From Anolis sagrei (lineage: Eukaryota > Chordata > Lepidosauria > Squamata > Anolidae): 64,000 nucleotides of DNA. The DNA lies in contig NC_090026.1 of assembly GCF_037176765.1 (NCBI RefSeq), positions 122,412,252 to 122,476,251 of the forward strand, given 5' to 3'. Made by a program: the position numbers and the translations under genes. Below are positions 1-9,896 of this stretch, piece after piece. How positions within the stretch are numbered: position 1 is the stretch's first letter; the number at the start of each line of letters is the position of its first letter. The notes beneath the pieces were generated by a model, which was given only the letters and a program-made list of their open reading frames with translations, was not told where the DNA came from and did no database searches.

Positions 1-222
1 ACAAGATCTCTAACTAGAGTAGAATAATAACAATAATATCAACCACAACCACAACAACACTTAATGCAAGATCTCCAACTAGAGTATAACAACAACAACA
101 TTTAATACATGATCTCCAACTAGAGTATAACAACAACAACATTTAATACATGATCTCCAACTAGAGTATAACAACAACAACAACAACAACAGCAACAATT
201 AATGTAGAAACACCTACTAGAG
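1..222. repeat. 41-bp tandem minisatellite
   Basis: A unit of 41 bp, containing GATCTCCAACTAGAGTATAA followed by CAA repeats and TTTAATACAT, recurs with GATCTCC at 70, 111 and 152. A diverged copy precedes these and another follows. A hAT element is inserted in the last copy, and the array sequence resumes after it (TACTAGAGCATCTCC from 902). The left edge is cut by the window. Confidence 0.8.
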
Positions 223-901
223 CAGTGTTTCTCAGCCTTTCTAATTACGCAACCTCTTGATACAGTTCCTCATGTCGTGGTGACCCCCAACTATACAGTT
301 ATTTTCGTTGCAGGATGTATTTTCATGCACTGGACCAAATTTGGCACAAATACCCGAAACACCCAAATTTGAATACTTGTGGGGTTTGGAGGAGTGTGAT
401 TTTATCTTTTAGGAGTTGTAGTTGCTGGGATACATTAGGGTGCACCTACCATCCAAGAGCATTCTGAACTCCACCAACGATTGAACTCAACGTAGCACAC
501 AGAACTCCCGTGACCACCAGAAAATACTGAAAGGGTTTGGTGGGCATTGACCTTGAGTTCTGGAGTTGTAGTTCACCTACATCTAGAGAGCACTGTGGAC
601 TCAAACAATGATGGATCTGGACCAAACCTGGCACGAATACGCAATGTCCCCAAATATAAACACAGAAGAAGTTTGGGGAAAATAGACCTTAACATTTGGG
701 AGTTGTAGTTGCTGGAATTTATAGTTCACCTACAATCAAAGAGCATTCTGAACCCCACTAACGCTAGAATTGCCCAAACTTTCCACACAGAACTTCCATG
801 ACCAACAGAAAATACTGTGTTTTCTGATGGTCTTTGGCGACCCCTCTGACACCCCCTCGCGACCCCCACAGGGGTCCCGGCCCCCAGGTTGAGAACCACT
901 G
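223..901 (+). mobile_element. SPIN-like non-autonomous hAT element
   Basis: The element runs from CAGTGTTTCTCAGCC to GGTTGAGAACCACTG and is flanked by a perfect 8-bp target duplication, TACTAGAG, at 215-222 and 902-909. The first 90 bases (cctcatgtcgtggtgaccc and following) match the SPIN group of hAT transposons as I remember it. The middle is built of about 170-bp sub-repeats with the phrases GGGAGTTGTAGTTGCTGG and TTCACCTACAATCAAAGAGC. No transposase is encoded. Related copies lie at 49402, 56957 and 58891. Confidence 0.85.
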
Positions 902-1114
902 TACTAGAGCATCTCCTAGAGGTACAGATTTTCAGCTTCTTTGCAAAGATATCCAGGGAAAGAGATCTCTGGGTTTGTGCATACAAAGAGGGGGAGCCTG
1001 CTCTACAAATTGCATGCCTTGCATTTTTGCAATAAAAGCTGCTTGTTTGCTTCTGCGTTGTGCTGCAATGGTTGTGGTGGCTAAGCTGTCCTAAGCATGG
1101 CCCTGTTGTTCCAG

Positions 1115-1333
1115 ATTCACAATGAATTATTGTACACAGCTTCCCACGATGGCACGCTCAGGATCTGGGACGTTCGGCAGATCTACAAGCGGAACAAGCG
1201 GCGCTTCAAGGAGAGATCCATCCAGGGCAGGCGCTCTCAGAAAGGGACCCTCTCCCGCCTCTTCAACAACAAAGTGGGATGCATAGTGCACCAGGAAAAC
1301 GGAGGGGAGCAGGAGGCGGTCGAACTTGTATGA
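1115..1333 (+). CDS. WDR86: WDR86, last coding exon
   Basis: This is a terminal exon. It follows a pyrimidine-rich acceptor ending TTCCAG and reads in phase 0 for 72 codons to TGA. It begins IHNELLYTASHDGTLRIWDV, the final WD40 blade with its Ser-His-Asp and closing Trp-Asp. A basic linker (YKRNKRRFKERS) and a tail with SLSRLF-type sequence and NKVGC follow. That tail is what I remember of the C-terminus of WDR86, a WD-repeat protein of unknown biochemical role. Upstream exons lie outside the window. The gene converges on NUB1, as it does in mammals. A possible polyadenylation signal, ATTAAA, is at 1528-1533. The symbol rests on remembered similarity plus synteny. Confidence 0.82.
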   Translation: MHNELLYTASHDGTLRIWDVRQIYKRNKRRFKERSIQGRRSQKGTLSRLFNNKVGCIVHQENGGEQEAVELV

Positions 1334-1831
1334 TAGATGGACAAGAGTGGGAGAGATTATGAAACCTTCTGTTTACTGCGGAGACTGTGCTGGAACAATC
1401 TGTGACTTCTACAAATCGTTTCCAACTCATGGCAATCCTACTGTGGGTTTTTCTTGGCAATATGTGTTCCAAGGGGGTTTGCCTTTGCATTGTTCTGAGG
1501 CAGAGAGAGACTTGCCCAAAGTCACTCATTAAATTTCCATGGCTGAATGGGAATGTGAACCCTGGTTTCCAGGGTCTTGGTCCAATGCTGAAACCATTAC
1601 TCCACATTGGCTCTTGAAAGGTCTCGTCTCACCTGCAGAACTCATCTAGATATTAATAGGATAAGCCTACCAGGAAACTTAATTTAAATTTCCATGTTTG
1701 CTGCTTGCCTGGCACTGCCAAGCAACTGTTGGAGCTGAGAAAATTTTAGATTGCAGCTCCCAGAATCTATGAACAGCTGGTGGATTTTGGAATTGCAATC
1801 CAAACAGTGACGTTTCCAATCATGGCAAGTC
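1334..1831 (+). other. WDR86 3' UTR and downstream sequence
   Basis: This stretch has no coding signal on either strand. It should hold the WDR86 3' UTR; ATTAAA at 1528 is the only candidate poly(A) signal I found. Bases 1735-1800 resemble a decayed palindromic MITE. Confidence 0.45.
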
Positions 1832-1840
1832 AGTCACAAG

Positions 1841-2233
1841 GAATCCCCAGTGGTGCAATGGGTTAAACCCTTGTGCCAGCAGAACTGAAGACCAACAGGT
1901 TGGAGTTTCGAATCCAAGGAGACCACGAATGAGCTCCCTCTGTCAGCTCCAGCTCCCTATGTGGGGACATGAGAGAAGCCTCCAACAAGGATGGTAAAAC
2001 ATCAAAACATCTGGGCATTCCCTGGGCAACATCCTTGCAGACAACCAATTCTCTCACTATACAATATCCCAGAGTACTTGTAGGGTATCAGAACAAACAC
2101 AAAACAATCTATGTGTAATATCAAAGTGTAATATCAAAAGAGTATGCAATTTACCAAAATCCCCAGTACAACCAATTCTCTCACACCAGAAGTGACTTGC
2201 AGTTTCTCAAGTTGCTCCTGACATGAAAAAAAA
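1841..2233 (+). mobile_element. tRNA-derived SINE (internally expanded copy)
   Basis: The copy shows a tRNA-like head (AGTGGTGCAATGGGTTAAAC as A box, GTTTCGAATCC as B box), a unique body and a 3' tail CTCAAGTTGCTCCTGACATG followed by A9. The 9-bp target duplication AGTCACAAG flanks it at 1832-1840 and 2234-2242. About 120 bases between 2055 and 2175 interrupt the body, between two versions of the phrase CCAATTCTCTCAC. Six other copies of the family are in the window. Confidence 0.85.
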
Positions 2234-2637
2234 AGTCACAAGTAGTATTGGGCTGTTGTAAAATCCACAACTGCTGACGGAACAGTATTATTCTTGCCAT
2301 TTAAAAGCAAATTACAGCCAGAAATATTTCATGCTCTTGAAAGCATTCCAATCTCAAGAGTCTTTTGAAACGCTGCTTTCTTATACAACAGCCATACCAT
2401 GTTTCGTTGCCCACAGGGTCCTCTCTGGACATCCTACGCACTGCTACAAGATCTCTCTGAATGTGTGTAGTGCATTTTAAGCTAATGTAGCATCTGGGTT
2501 TGTAAACCCAGTACCACTGGAAGAAGCAGAGGAAGGAGAAATAGATATTTAGGTGCTGAGATGGGAATTTTTTTTTTTGTCTGTGGGGCCTGGGGAAAAT
2601 GATATAGTGCTTGAGTGATATATTGGTAAACAAAAAT

Positions 2638-3060
2638 GTTGTCTGGGTTGTTGTGAGTTTTCCGGGCTGTATGGACATGTTCTAGAAGCATTCTCTCCTG
2701 ACGTTTTGCCTTCATCTATGGCAGACACCCTCAGAGGTTGTGAGGTCTGTTTGGAAACTAGGAAAATTGGGTTTATATATCTGTGGAATAATGTCCAGGG
2801 TGGGAGAAAGAACTCTTGTCTTGTCGAAGGCTTTCATGGCCAGAATCACTGGGTTGTTGTAGGTTTTTTCGGGCTATATGGCCATGGTCTAGAGGCATTC
2901 TTGCCTGACGTTTCACCTGCATCTATGGCAAGCATCCTCTGAGGATGCTTGCCATAGATGCAGGCGAAACGTCAGGAGAGAATGCCTCTAGACCATGGCC
3001 ATATAGCCCGAAAAAACCTACCACAACCCAGTGATTCCAGCCATGAAAGCCTTCGACAAT
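2638..3060. mobile_element. Penelope-like element terminus, fold-back copy
   Basis: 2638-2822 is a 3' UTR piece of a Penelope-like retroelement on the - strand (GGGTTGTTGTGAG, then TGTCCAGGGTGGGAGAAAG). 2823-2939 and 2941-3058 form a head-to-head inverted pair of the terminal segment with about 118-bp arms and roughly five mismatches, meeting at GCATCCTC-T-GAGGATGC. The family is identified by comparison with the copy at 4779-6425, which retains GIY-YIG coding sequence. The right arm has a complete hammerhead core. Confidence 0.75.
2936..2976 (+). ncRNA. Hammerhead ribozyme core (Penelope type)
   Basis: The + strand reads CCT, CTGAGGA, then a stem GCTTGC/GCAGGC around loop CATAGAT, then GAAAC, GTC and AGG. 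This is the hammerhead layout CUGANGA - stem II - GAAA - stem III - GUC closed by stem I. Stem III is reduced to self-complementary ACGU, as known for minimal hammerheads of Penelope elements, which are thought to act as dimers. The partner arm on the - strand has CAGAGGA in place of the first core box. Confidence 0.7.
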
Positions 3061-3094
3061 ACACTTCAAACTATCTTTCTGTATCTCTATCTGC

Positions 3095-3359
3095 TAGGCT
3101 TGGGCAATCCATGGTTCTAAATGGTTCTAAAGTACTTACAAAACTAAAGTTCTGGTGGTGAAAATTTCAGAACTCTAACAAAACTTTCAAAATTTAATTA
3201 TTATTTCATTATTGGTGATTTTAATGACAGAACCAATTAGGAACTGCCATTTATTATGAAATTTTGAGAGTTTTGTTAGAGTTCTGAAATTTTCACCACC
3301 AGAACTTTAGTTTTGTAAGTACTTTAGAACCATTTAGAACCATGGATTGCCCAAGCCTA
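3095..3359. mobile_element. Long-TIR palindromic hAT MITE
   Basis: Starts TAGGCTTGGGCAATCCATGG and ends with its complement (CCATGGATTGCCCAAGCCTA). Inverted arms are about 110 bp around an AT-rich centre. The 8-bp duplication CTATCTGC at 3087-3094 and 3360-3367 supports hAT-type insertion. It has no coding capacity. Confidence 0.8.
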
Positions 3360-3367
3360 CTATCTGC

Positions 3368-3900
3368 TTCTCTGCAAGCACATGCAAAGCTCAAGCCTGA
3401 AAAATGTAACAGTATGTAAAAGTCCCAGGCTCAGCTAGTTTTCCAGCCAGTCTGCTTCATGCATCTTATTTTACAGTTGACAGACACACACACTAACTGA
3501 TTTCTTACGTGCTCCAACAATATCCTATTGGATGTGAATAAATGAAGTTGTAGATGGCACTTTTGGGGATGTGAGGGTGTACTGAATAACATGAAAAAGA
3601 ACAAGGACATCAATCCTGATGTGTCAAACGCAGCACACTAAAGTGCATGAAGATTGATATCTAGACTTTTCAAAATTGATATAAGCATGATCTGGGTGCA
3701 AAATACGTTGCCGCTGCAAAGAGGAACCACAGCTGCCAATCCATCCTTTGCAAAGCTGCTTCTGTCGGGAGAGTTACAGAAGCAGTCAAGCCAACTCTGC
3801 AGAAATATTTCCAATGACAGTGTTATTTCATACAGTGTCCATCCATAAGCTTTGTAGAAGTATTCGATGCCTCCTGAGATGTTTAGGTCCTGACAGGCCT
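3368..3900. other. Unassigned intergenic sequence
   Basis: I see no gene, exon or recognisable repeat here; it is AT-rich and apparently unique. Confidence 0.4.
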
Positions 3901-3901
3901 A

Positions 3902-4125
3902 GAGATAGAATCATAGAGTTGGAAGAGATCTCATGGGCCATCCAGTCCAACCCCTTTCTGCCAAGAAGCAGGAAAATCACATTCAAAGCACCCCCAACAG
4001 ATGGCCATCAAGCCTCTGTTTAAAAGCCTCCAAAGAAGGATCCTCCACCACCCTCCAGGGCAGAGAGTTCCACTGTTGAACAAGTCCCACAGTTAGGAAG
4101 TTCTTCCTCATGCTTGGAATCTCCC
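3902..4125 (-). mobile_element. CR1 LINE 3' fragment
   Basis: Begins with the CR1 3' hallmark (ATCATAGAGTTGGAAGAGA) and GGGCCATCCAGTCCAACCCC. The reverse complement encodes the end of CR1 ORF2, including the region corresponding to WNSLP...EAFK. It is 5' truncated. Confidence 0.85.
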
Positions 4126-4768
4126 ATGGTCAGCAAGGAATCTTCTGGTCCTTTTTATGGGCATGCATCTCCTTCTTTCCATTGCACATTTCACTCTCAC
4201 GGGATGTGCCCAGCGAAAGTTGCTTTTCAGGTTAGCAATTCCCAATTAAATGTCTCTTTGCTTGATATCCTGGGGTTAATTTCCCCTCCCAAGAGATTGG
4301 CCTGAATCGAGGAAGGTGTGTTTGAAGCTCTCGGTGGGGTTACTCTAGGACAAAACAACAAAGAGTCCCGTGGCACTGCGAAGATCTCATTTTAGCAGCT
4401 GCTTGAGTTGACTATAGGTCATTTCATCAAGGCATGAAGCATTATCTAGAATTTCAGGTTTATATGTGGCGCACATGGATGGAAGGAGAGTTGGAGACAG
4501 TAAGGTCAGAGGGAAATGAGGTTTAGAAGTACAGTAAACGTGGCTAGTCACCAAATCATTGCATAAATGTCCTGGCGCTGCGCGAGACAATTAACAACCT
4601 GTAGCCTGGGAGGGAATATGCAGAGGAAGGAGCAGACACCTTGCTCTGTCCATCCGTTTGTACAAACATGTCTCCACCTTGCTATTAAAATGAGCAGAAG
4701 TGAACATGAAGCATGTATAAAGTGTCTCCACCAATTCATGAGCACAGCTGCACATATCTGGTAGCAAC
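4126..4768. other. Unassigned intergenic sequence
   Basis: No gene seen. The only short open frames are the overlapping ones at 4387-4866, which have no recognisable protein feature. Confidence 0.4.
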
Positions 4769-5680
4769 AGTAGAATGGGTTGTTGTGAGATTTCCAGGCT
4801 GTATTGCCATGTTCCAGAAGCATTGTCTCCTGCTGTTTCACCAGCATCTATGGCAAGCATTCTCAAGGTTTGTGAGGTCTGTAGGAAACTAGACAGCGAG
4901 CTTTATATATCTGTAGAATGTCCAGGGTTGGAGAAAGAACTCTTGTCTGTTTGAGGTATGGGTGAATGTTGCAATTGGCCACCTTGATGATGCTAGGCAC
5001 TTAATGGCCTAGCAGTTTCAAAGTCTGGCTTAGTACTGCTTGGAGGAATTCTTTGTTGGGAGGTGATTAGCTGTCCCTGATAGTTTCGTGTCTGGAATTC
5101 AGAGGTAAGAGGATCCCTCTCACCTTTGCAGGAGTCTGCTGTATACCATGCAGTTGTGAACAAGTCTACAGAGGGACCACCAAATGCAGCAGCATTGCCC
5201 AGGCACAAATCGAGGAACATGAAAGGCACTGCAGACCACTTCAACTAGAAAAGTCAGCCGTAGCAGAGCACCTGATGAACCAACCTGGACACAGCATATT
5301 ATTTGAGAACACAGAAATGCTGGACCACTCTCACAACCACCATGTCAGACTACACAGAGAAGCCATTGAAAACCACAAGTATGTGGACAATTTCAACTAA
5401 AAGGAGGAAACCATGAAAATGAACCAAATCTGTCCACCAGTATTTAGAAAACTCTAAAATCAGGACTCTAAATAAAGAACACATAAAACTGGGGCATTCC
5501 AGATAAGAAACAATCTGGGCTAGCTAATCACCTTCCAACAAAGGATTCCCCCAGGCAGTATGAAACCAAACCTTGAAACTGCTAAGCCATTAAATGCTAA
5601 TCAAGTTGGCCAATTGCAACTTTCACACCTGCCTCAAGCAGACACAAGCTATTTCTCCCATCCTGGACATTCCACAGATA

Positions 5681-6253
5681 CAATCGTTGAATGAAAAGTA
5701 ATCCCTCCACCTTCGTAACTCAACAGATGGCAGTACTGGTATGCGACAGGTACTGGCTTGTTCAGTAGACTCTCCTCTACAGTTCCATTTTGGCGGGAAG
5801 CCTTAGCATTGAACTGTTGTGTTGTTAAAGTGCGAAGTATGGAACCCTGCACAGATGGTCAGTCAATGAGACTTAAGCAGCGTGCAGTCATTGAATTCTT
5901 GACAGCAGAAGGTGTCACCCAAAGGAGATTCATCAGAGAATGCAAGCTGTTTATGGTGATTGTGTTGATGTGAGTACTGTGTGTCACTGGGTGAATAAGT
6001 TTAAAGATGCTAAGGTGACACCTTCTGCTGTCAAGAATTCAATAACTGCACATTGCTTAAGTCGCATTGACCGACCGTATGTGCAGGGTTCCATAATTCA
6101 CACTTTAACAACACAACCGTTCAATGTTAAGGCTTCCTGCCAAAATGGAACTGTAGAGGAGAGTCTACTGAACAAGCCAGTGCCTGTCGCATACCAGTAA
6201 TGCCATCTGTTGAGAAGTTAGGAAGGTGGAGGCATTACTTTTTATTCAACCCT
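5681..6253 (+). mobile_element. Non-autonomous mariner with ~160-bp terminal inverted repeats
   Basis: Inserted at TA (5679-5680, repeated at 6254-6255) inside the Penelope 3' UTR. The ends GTTGAATGAAAAGTAATCCC and its complement continue as inverted repeats for roughly 160 bp. Between them are pieces of an irritans-type mariner transposase N-terminus: LKQRAVIEFLTAEGVTQRRF in one frame and MQAVYGDCVDVSTVCHWVNK in another. A helix-turn-helix segment is recognisable, but the catalytic domain is missing. Confidence 0.85.
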
Positions 6254-6296
6254 TATATATAAACCCCATTTTCCTAGTTTCCAACAGAGTTCGCAA

Positions 6297-6337
6297 CCTC
6301 TGAGGATGCCTGCCTTAGATGTGGGCGAAACGTCAGG
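6297..6337 (+). ncRNA. Hammerhead ribozyme core (Penelope 3' end)
   Basis: CCT-CTGAGGA, a stem-loop around CCTTAGAT, then GAAAC-GTC-AGG. All invariant hammerhead positions are present; stem II is weaker than in the copy at 2936. It lies about 90 bases from the 3' end of the Penelope element at 4779-6425. Confidence 0.65.
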
Positions 6338-6603
6338 AGAGAATGCTTCTGGAATTTGGCCGTAAAACCCGGAATACGTACAACAACCCAGTGATTCCAG
6401 CCATGAAAGCCTTTGACAATACAAAAGTAGAATGGCTTTCACTAGGCAAAGATAAAGGTCTCTTTTGTCAGGAAATTGAAATGTGCAATACTGTTATTAT
6501 TCCATAGATATAAGAAGTCCCCTGATTTCTTCATATCAGACGTCTGTTGATGTTGCCTTTGAAAGGCTGAGCTATCTATCCCTTGCTTTTCGTTCTTCTA
6601 GAC

Positions 6604-6737
6604 CAGTTATGGGCAAACTTGGGCCCTCCAGGTGTTTTGGACTTCAACTCCCACAATTCCTAACAGCCTACCGGCTGTTAGGAATTGTGGGAGTTGAAGT
6701 CCAAAACACCTGGAGGGCCCAAGTTTGCCCATGCCTG
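6604..6737. mobile_element. Palindromic hAT MITE (CAGG...CCTG family)
   Basis: CAGTTATGGGCAAACTTGGG to its near-complement ending TTTGCCCATGCCTG, with arms of about 60 bp including CTTCAACTCCCACAATTCC. The 8-bp duplication TTCTAGAC is at 6596-6603 and 6738-6745. The same family recurs at 28138, 29202, 30280, 32789, 48346 and 53173. Confidence 0.85.
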
Positions 6738-6745
6738 TTCTAGAC

Positions 6746-7620
6746 ATCCTTAGTGGACATCCTTGCTTTTGAAAGGAAAGGGTGGGTGGATTTTGGTCTT
6801 CCGTTATGGATGGATGGATGGATGGAAGGTAGAGGGGGTGTTTTGGGGGTGGCTGAGAGATACGTGAGCTAATCTCCATAGGATTCGTGATGGAATGGGA
6901 TTTGCATTAAGTTATTTCAGAAATGGGAGAGAAGTGGGTAGGTTTCTTGGCAGGCAGGCAGGAGACATGAATCCTTTCAGCAGAGAGAAGTATTGCGCTC
7001 TCCAGAATGTGCAAAGGAAGGACCAAACGGCACCAAAATATCCTGCATCTATTTGGTCTTGGAGGTGGGATTGTAGGATGCAAACAGACAGCGGTGCTTT
7101 GGAAAATTTGGGTATTTTGGAGTACGGATTCTGGCATGCCCCTGGTAAAATGGCCACTGATCATGTTGGGTATGGATTTGAGTAAGCTGTACTCCCCAAA
7201 AGCAACTTTTCCAAGGTCTTTAAGGCTTTGAAAGCATCTGTTCCTTGGATAGTGAATCTTCTTGATCTCCAGATGAACGTCTTCTCTCTTCTCTTCTAAC
7301 ATTTTTTTTAGATAACCACTGAGCCATAAATATGGAACTGTTGTGAACATTGTCGTAGCATGGCATGTAATTGAAAATGAATACTTTAACCGTTCTGTGT
7401 ATTTTCATTTGGTGGCTTTCTTGGTAATATACTGTAACCCAGGTGTTGTCCATGAAATGTTGAATAAAAAAAGACTTGGTTTTGGAGATGACATTGAATT
7501 GAGTCACAATGCATGGAGATGCTGGTTTCTGCACAGTGCGGACACAAGTAAGTGTGCAAATGAACAAACAAGCGGTTCCTCTGCAATCAATAGTCACCAT
7601 CAATACCCAGTCACCCTTTC
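6746..7620. other. Unassigned intergenic sequence
   Basis: Contains a short GGAT repeat at about 6808-6825. The open frame at 6907-7350 on the - strand shows no domain I recognise, and I treat it as chance. Confidence 0.4.
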
Positions 7621-8112
7621 TGGGCCAGGCTATAGCAGATCTGATAAATCACCAGCAGCGCTAAGATCTATCAACTGAAAGGTTGCCAGTTTGAAGCCCC
7701 AGGTTGGTGTGAGCAGCCGACTGTCAGCTCAGCTCACTGTTTACCTAAGCAGTTCAAAAACAGCTTAGAGCTGTAAACAGAGAAATTAGCTATTATGAAA
7801 AAGTGGAGATATTTTACGACAACATAAAAGAAAAAGATCAGAAAATGCCCAGTGACCAAAAGGAAGGAGGAAGTCCTGATGGCTCTTCACCAGAGAATGG
7901 AGGGATAGCACCCTCCTGTGGTTGGATTTGAGCACAACCTCCAAGGTGCCCAAAAGCTGGACGTCGACACAACATACTTCCTTTCTGTCTGTTTCTGCCC
8001 TGTCTGTTTAAATGGCATTGAATGTTTGTTGTGTATGTGTAATGTGAGCCGGCCTGAGACCTCTTGGGGAGATAGGGCAGAATATAAATAAAGTGTTGTT
8101 ATTATAATATTA
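7621..8112 (+). mobile_element. tRNA-headed SINE with LINE-type 3' end
   Basis: The head is tRNA-like (a GGTTGCCAGTTTGAAGCCCC B-box region). The body includes AAATGGCATTGAATGTTTG, and the 3' end GCCGGCCTGAGACCTCTTGG, then GGCAGAATATAAATAAAG and TTATTAT, resembles the 3' end of L2 LINEs. A relative is split around the CR1 at 16062-16737. Confidence 0.6.
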
Positions 8113-8211
8113 TTTCCCCCCAGTCTTGCTGCCCAGATAATAGTGAAACTCCAAGATATTCTGGAGTTTCCTGCAAACTCCACAATTTATTGCAAACTAA
8201 AACCCTCCTGT

Positions 8212-8460
8212 ATTGTTGAAGGCTGGAAACACTGGGTTGTTGTAGGTCTCTCGGGCTGTATGGCCATGTTCTAGAAGCATTCTCTCCTGATGTTTCACCT
8301 GCACAACCTCTGAGGATGCTTGCCACAGATGCAGGCGAAACGTCAGGAGAAATACAACTTCACAACCTCTGAGGATGCTTGCCACAGATGCAGGCGAAAC
8401 ATCAAGAGAGAATGCTTCTAGAACATGGCCATACAGCCTGAAAAACCTACAACAACCCAG
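8212..8460. mobile_element. Fold-back Penelope terminus with two tandem hammerheads
   Basis: Inverted copies of the Penelope terminal segment are flanked by a 14-bp duplication TAAAACCCTCCTGT (8198-8211 and 8461-8474), so this short piece inserted as a unit. The + strand half carries the hammerhead segment twice, at 8307-8347 and 8366-8406; the second has ATC in place of the GTC cleavage triplet. Confidence 0.8.
8307..8347 (+). ncRNA. Hammerhead ribozyme core (first of a tandem pair)
   Basis: CCT-CTGAGGA, stem GCTTGC/GCAGGC with loop CACAGAT, GAAAC, GTC, AGG. The core is complete. The near-identical unit at 8366-8406 gives two ribozyme units 59 bases apart, a layout that could let the self-complementary stem III pair between units. 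Confidence 0.65.
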
Positions 8461-8461
8461 T

Positions 8462-9448
8462 AAAACCCTCCTGTGGTCACCTTTTGCTAGAAGTTGTCCA
8501 TAAAGTCATGTTGGAGGATCTCAAGATTCCTAAAGAGAGCATATTAAATCAAATCTGCAAATAAACGAATCCACTGAAGTTGAACCCATATACATATGAA
8601 TGGCTAACTCTACTTGTACATCCACAGATTTAATATCACGTCAAATGGTTCATTTATTGCATGTTTATTTGGATTTTAAACACCATTGTGTCTCTGCCTT
8701 ATTTATCTGTGCTTTACACAGTATAATCCGATATGTGTCTACTCAGAAGGAAAGCCATTTGACCTCTAGTCAATGACAACAAACATCAACGTAGTACAGG
8801 ATCAAAACAGAGACCAAACTGGGGTGCAGAACACACCCAAAAAGGATTCAAACAATCCATATTAAAGTGAAAGAATCAAACTTAAACATGATCCTTTTAA
8901 ACATACGAGAACTGGAACAAATAAAAAGTTGACTTGAAAGTCACTGAACATTGTATGCTGACATAAGACTAGAAATGAGGTTGCCTAGGGCTGATGGGAA
9001 CTGCAATCCAAAAACATCTGGAGTACTGGGTGATTTTGAACTGTTACGGATCTCTCGTTTTCCTGAATGGGTAACTGGTCAGGTGTATGCCAGGCTGCCT
9101 AGTTTTGTTTTTAAAACAATATACAGTTCTGCCTCGTTGTCCTCATTTCATAAGCAGTAGTAATTAATGAGTACAGGAAATGGTGCTTTGAAAGAGAACT
9201 GTACGCAGTATGACCTAGCTGCTGTTGGGCCACACAAGCTACTTTTCTCTCCCTCTTATTCTCTATTCATCATGGTTTTCTTTCAAAGGGATCGTCAGAA
9301 GGGTCCTTATTAGGAGACGTCACCCTCCTGCCCTCTGTTCCAGAATAATAGATCACAGCCCATAATGAAGCATTGCTCCCTTCCAATACTAATTCAAGTG
9401 GCAACTGAAATGGAGCCTAATTGCCATCACCAAGAGACAAAAGTGTGT
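8462..9448. other. Intergenic sequence, mostly unassigned
   Basis: 8480-8580 is related to 30655-30960 (shared GTCCATAAAGT-type and AGATTCCTAAAGAGA phrases), so it is a decayed dispersed repeat. The rest shows nothing I can name. Confidence 0.35.
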
Positions 9449-9470
9449 CTGTCATCTATCTGTCTATCTG

Positions 9471-9513
<43 letters not shown>

Positions 9514-9514
9514 G
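9449..9514. repeat. TATC microsatellite
   Basis: About 13 TATC units with a few TGTC variants at the left end. Confidence 0.95.
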
Positions 9515-9631
9515 TTGGAGCATGTAAAAATCAGTTGGTGAGTGTGTTAACTGAAAATGCAAAGCACGAAGCTGATTGGTTGGGCCACACCCAAGAAGCT
9601 AGCTGAGCCTGGGAGTTTTGGCAACTGTTAC

Positions 9632-9800
9632 ATGTTTGTTTGTTTGTTTATTTAAAACATTTAGATTCTGCATTTTTCACCTGGCAGGGGACTCAGAGCA
9701 GAACACAACATATATATGGGAAATATTCAATGCCGGGACATAAAATCATAAATATATACAAACATTAAAATCACTTATATTCACATTAAAAGTTGCTTAA
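9632..9800 (-). mobile_element. LINE 3' tip (L2-like)
   Basis: TTTATTTAAAACATTTAGATT followed by CCTGGCAGGGGACTCAGAGC resembles the 3' UTR layout of L2-type LINEs on the - strand. It is short and diverged. Confidence 0.45.
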
Positions 9801-9896
9801 AAACCATCTCAGGACACTATTTTCCTCATTGCACTGGGTTTTGCTGTGCAAGGAGCTTACCAGGACACTTTGGATTTCTGCTTCTGAACTGCTGGA

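Larger units (their letters stand above)
4779..6425 (+). mobile_element. Penelope-like retroelement with GIY-YIG remnant
   Basis: A 5'-truncated Penelope-like element flanked by the 10-bp duplication AGTAGAATGG (4769-4778 and 6426-6435). Order: an inverted copy of its own 3' UTR (4779-5110), the C-terminal coding part on the + strand (5131-5400), then the 3' UTR (5400-5680 and 6254-6425). The coding part includes EHERHCRPLQLEKSAVAEHL, NQPGHSILFENTEMLDHS and HHVRLHREAIE, the GIY-YIG endonuclease region characteristic of Penelope elements. A small frame change near 5180 breaks the reading frame. A mariner element interrupts the 3' UTR exactly at a TA. Confidence 0.85.

Noticed and set aside
1841-1930. 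tRNA-like A and B boxes, considered as tRNA genes (also at 14327, 14735, 37908, 50552)
   Set aside because: They are heads of SINEs with unique bodies, A-rich or Bov-B-like tails and target duplications; no tRNA cloverleaf is complete.
2301-2715. 125-codon frame on - strand ending near a Penelope piece
   Set aside because: Part overlaps Penelope UTR and the rest has no protein features.
6907-7350. 147-codon frame on - strand
   Set aside because: Low-complexity-free but without any motif, splice context or similarity I recognise; length is possible by chance in 64 kb.
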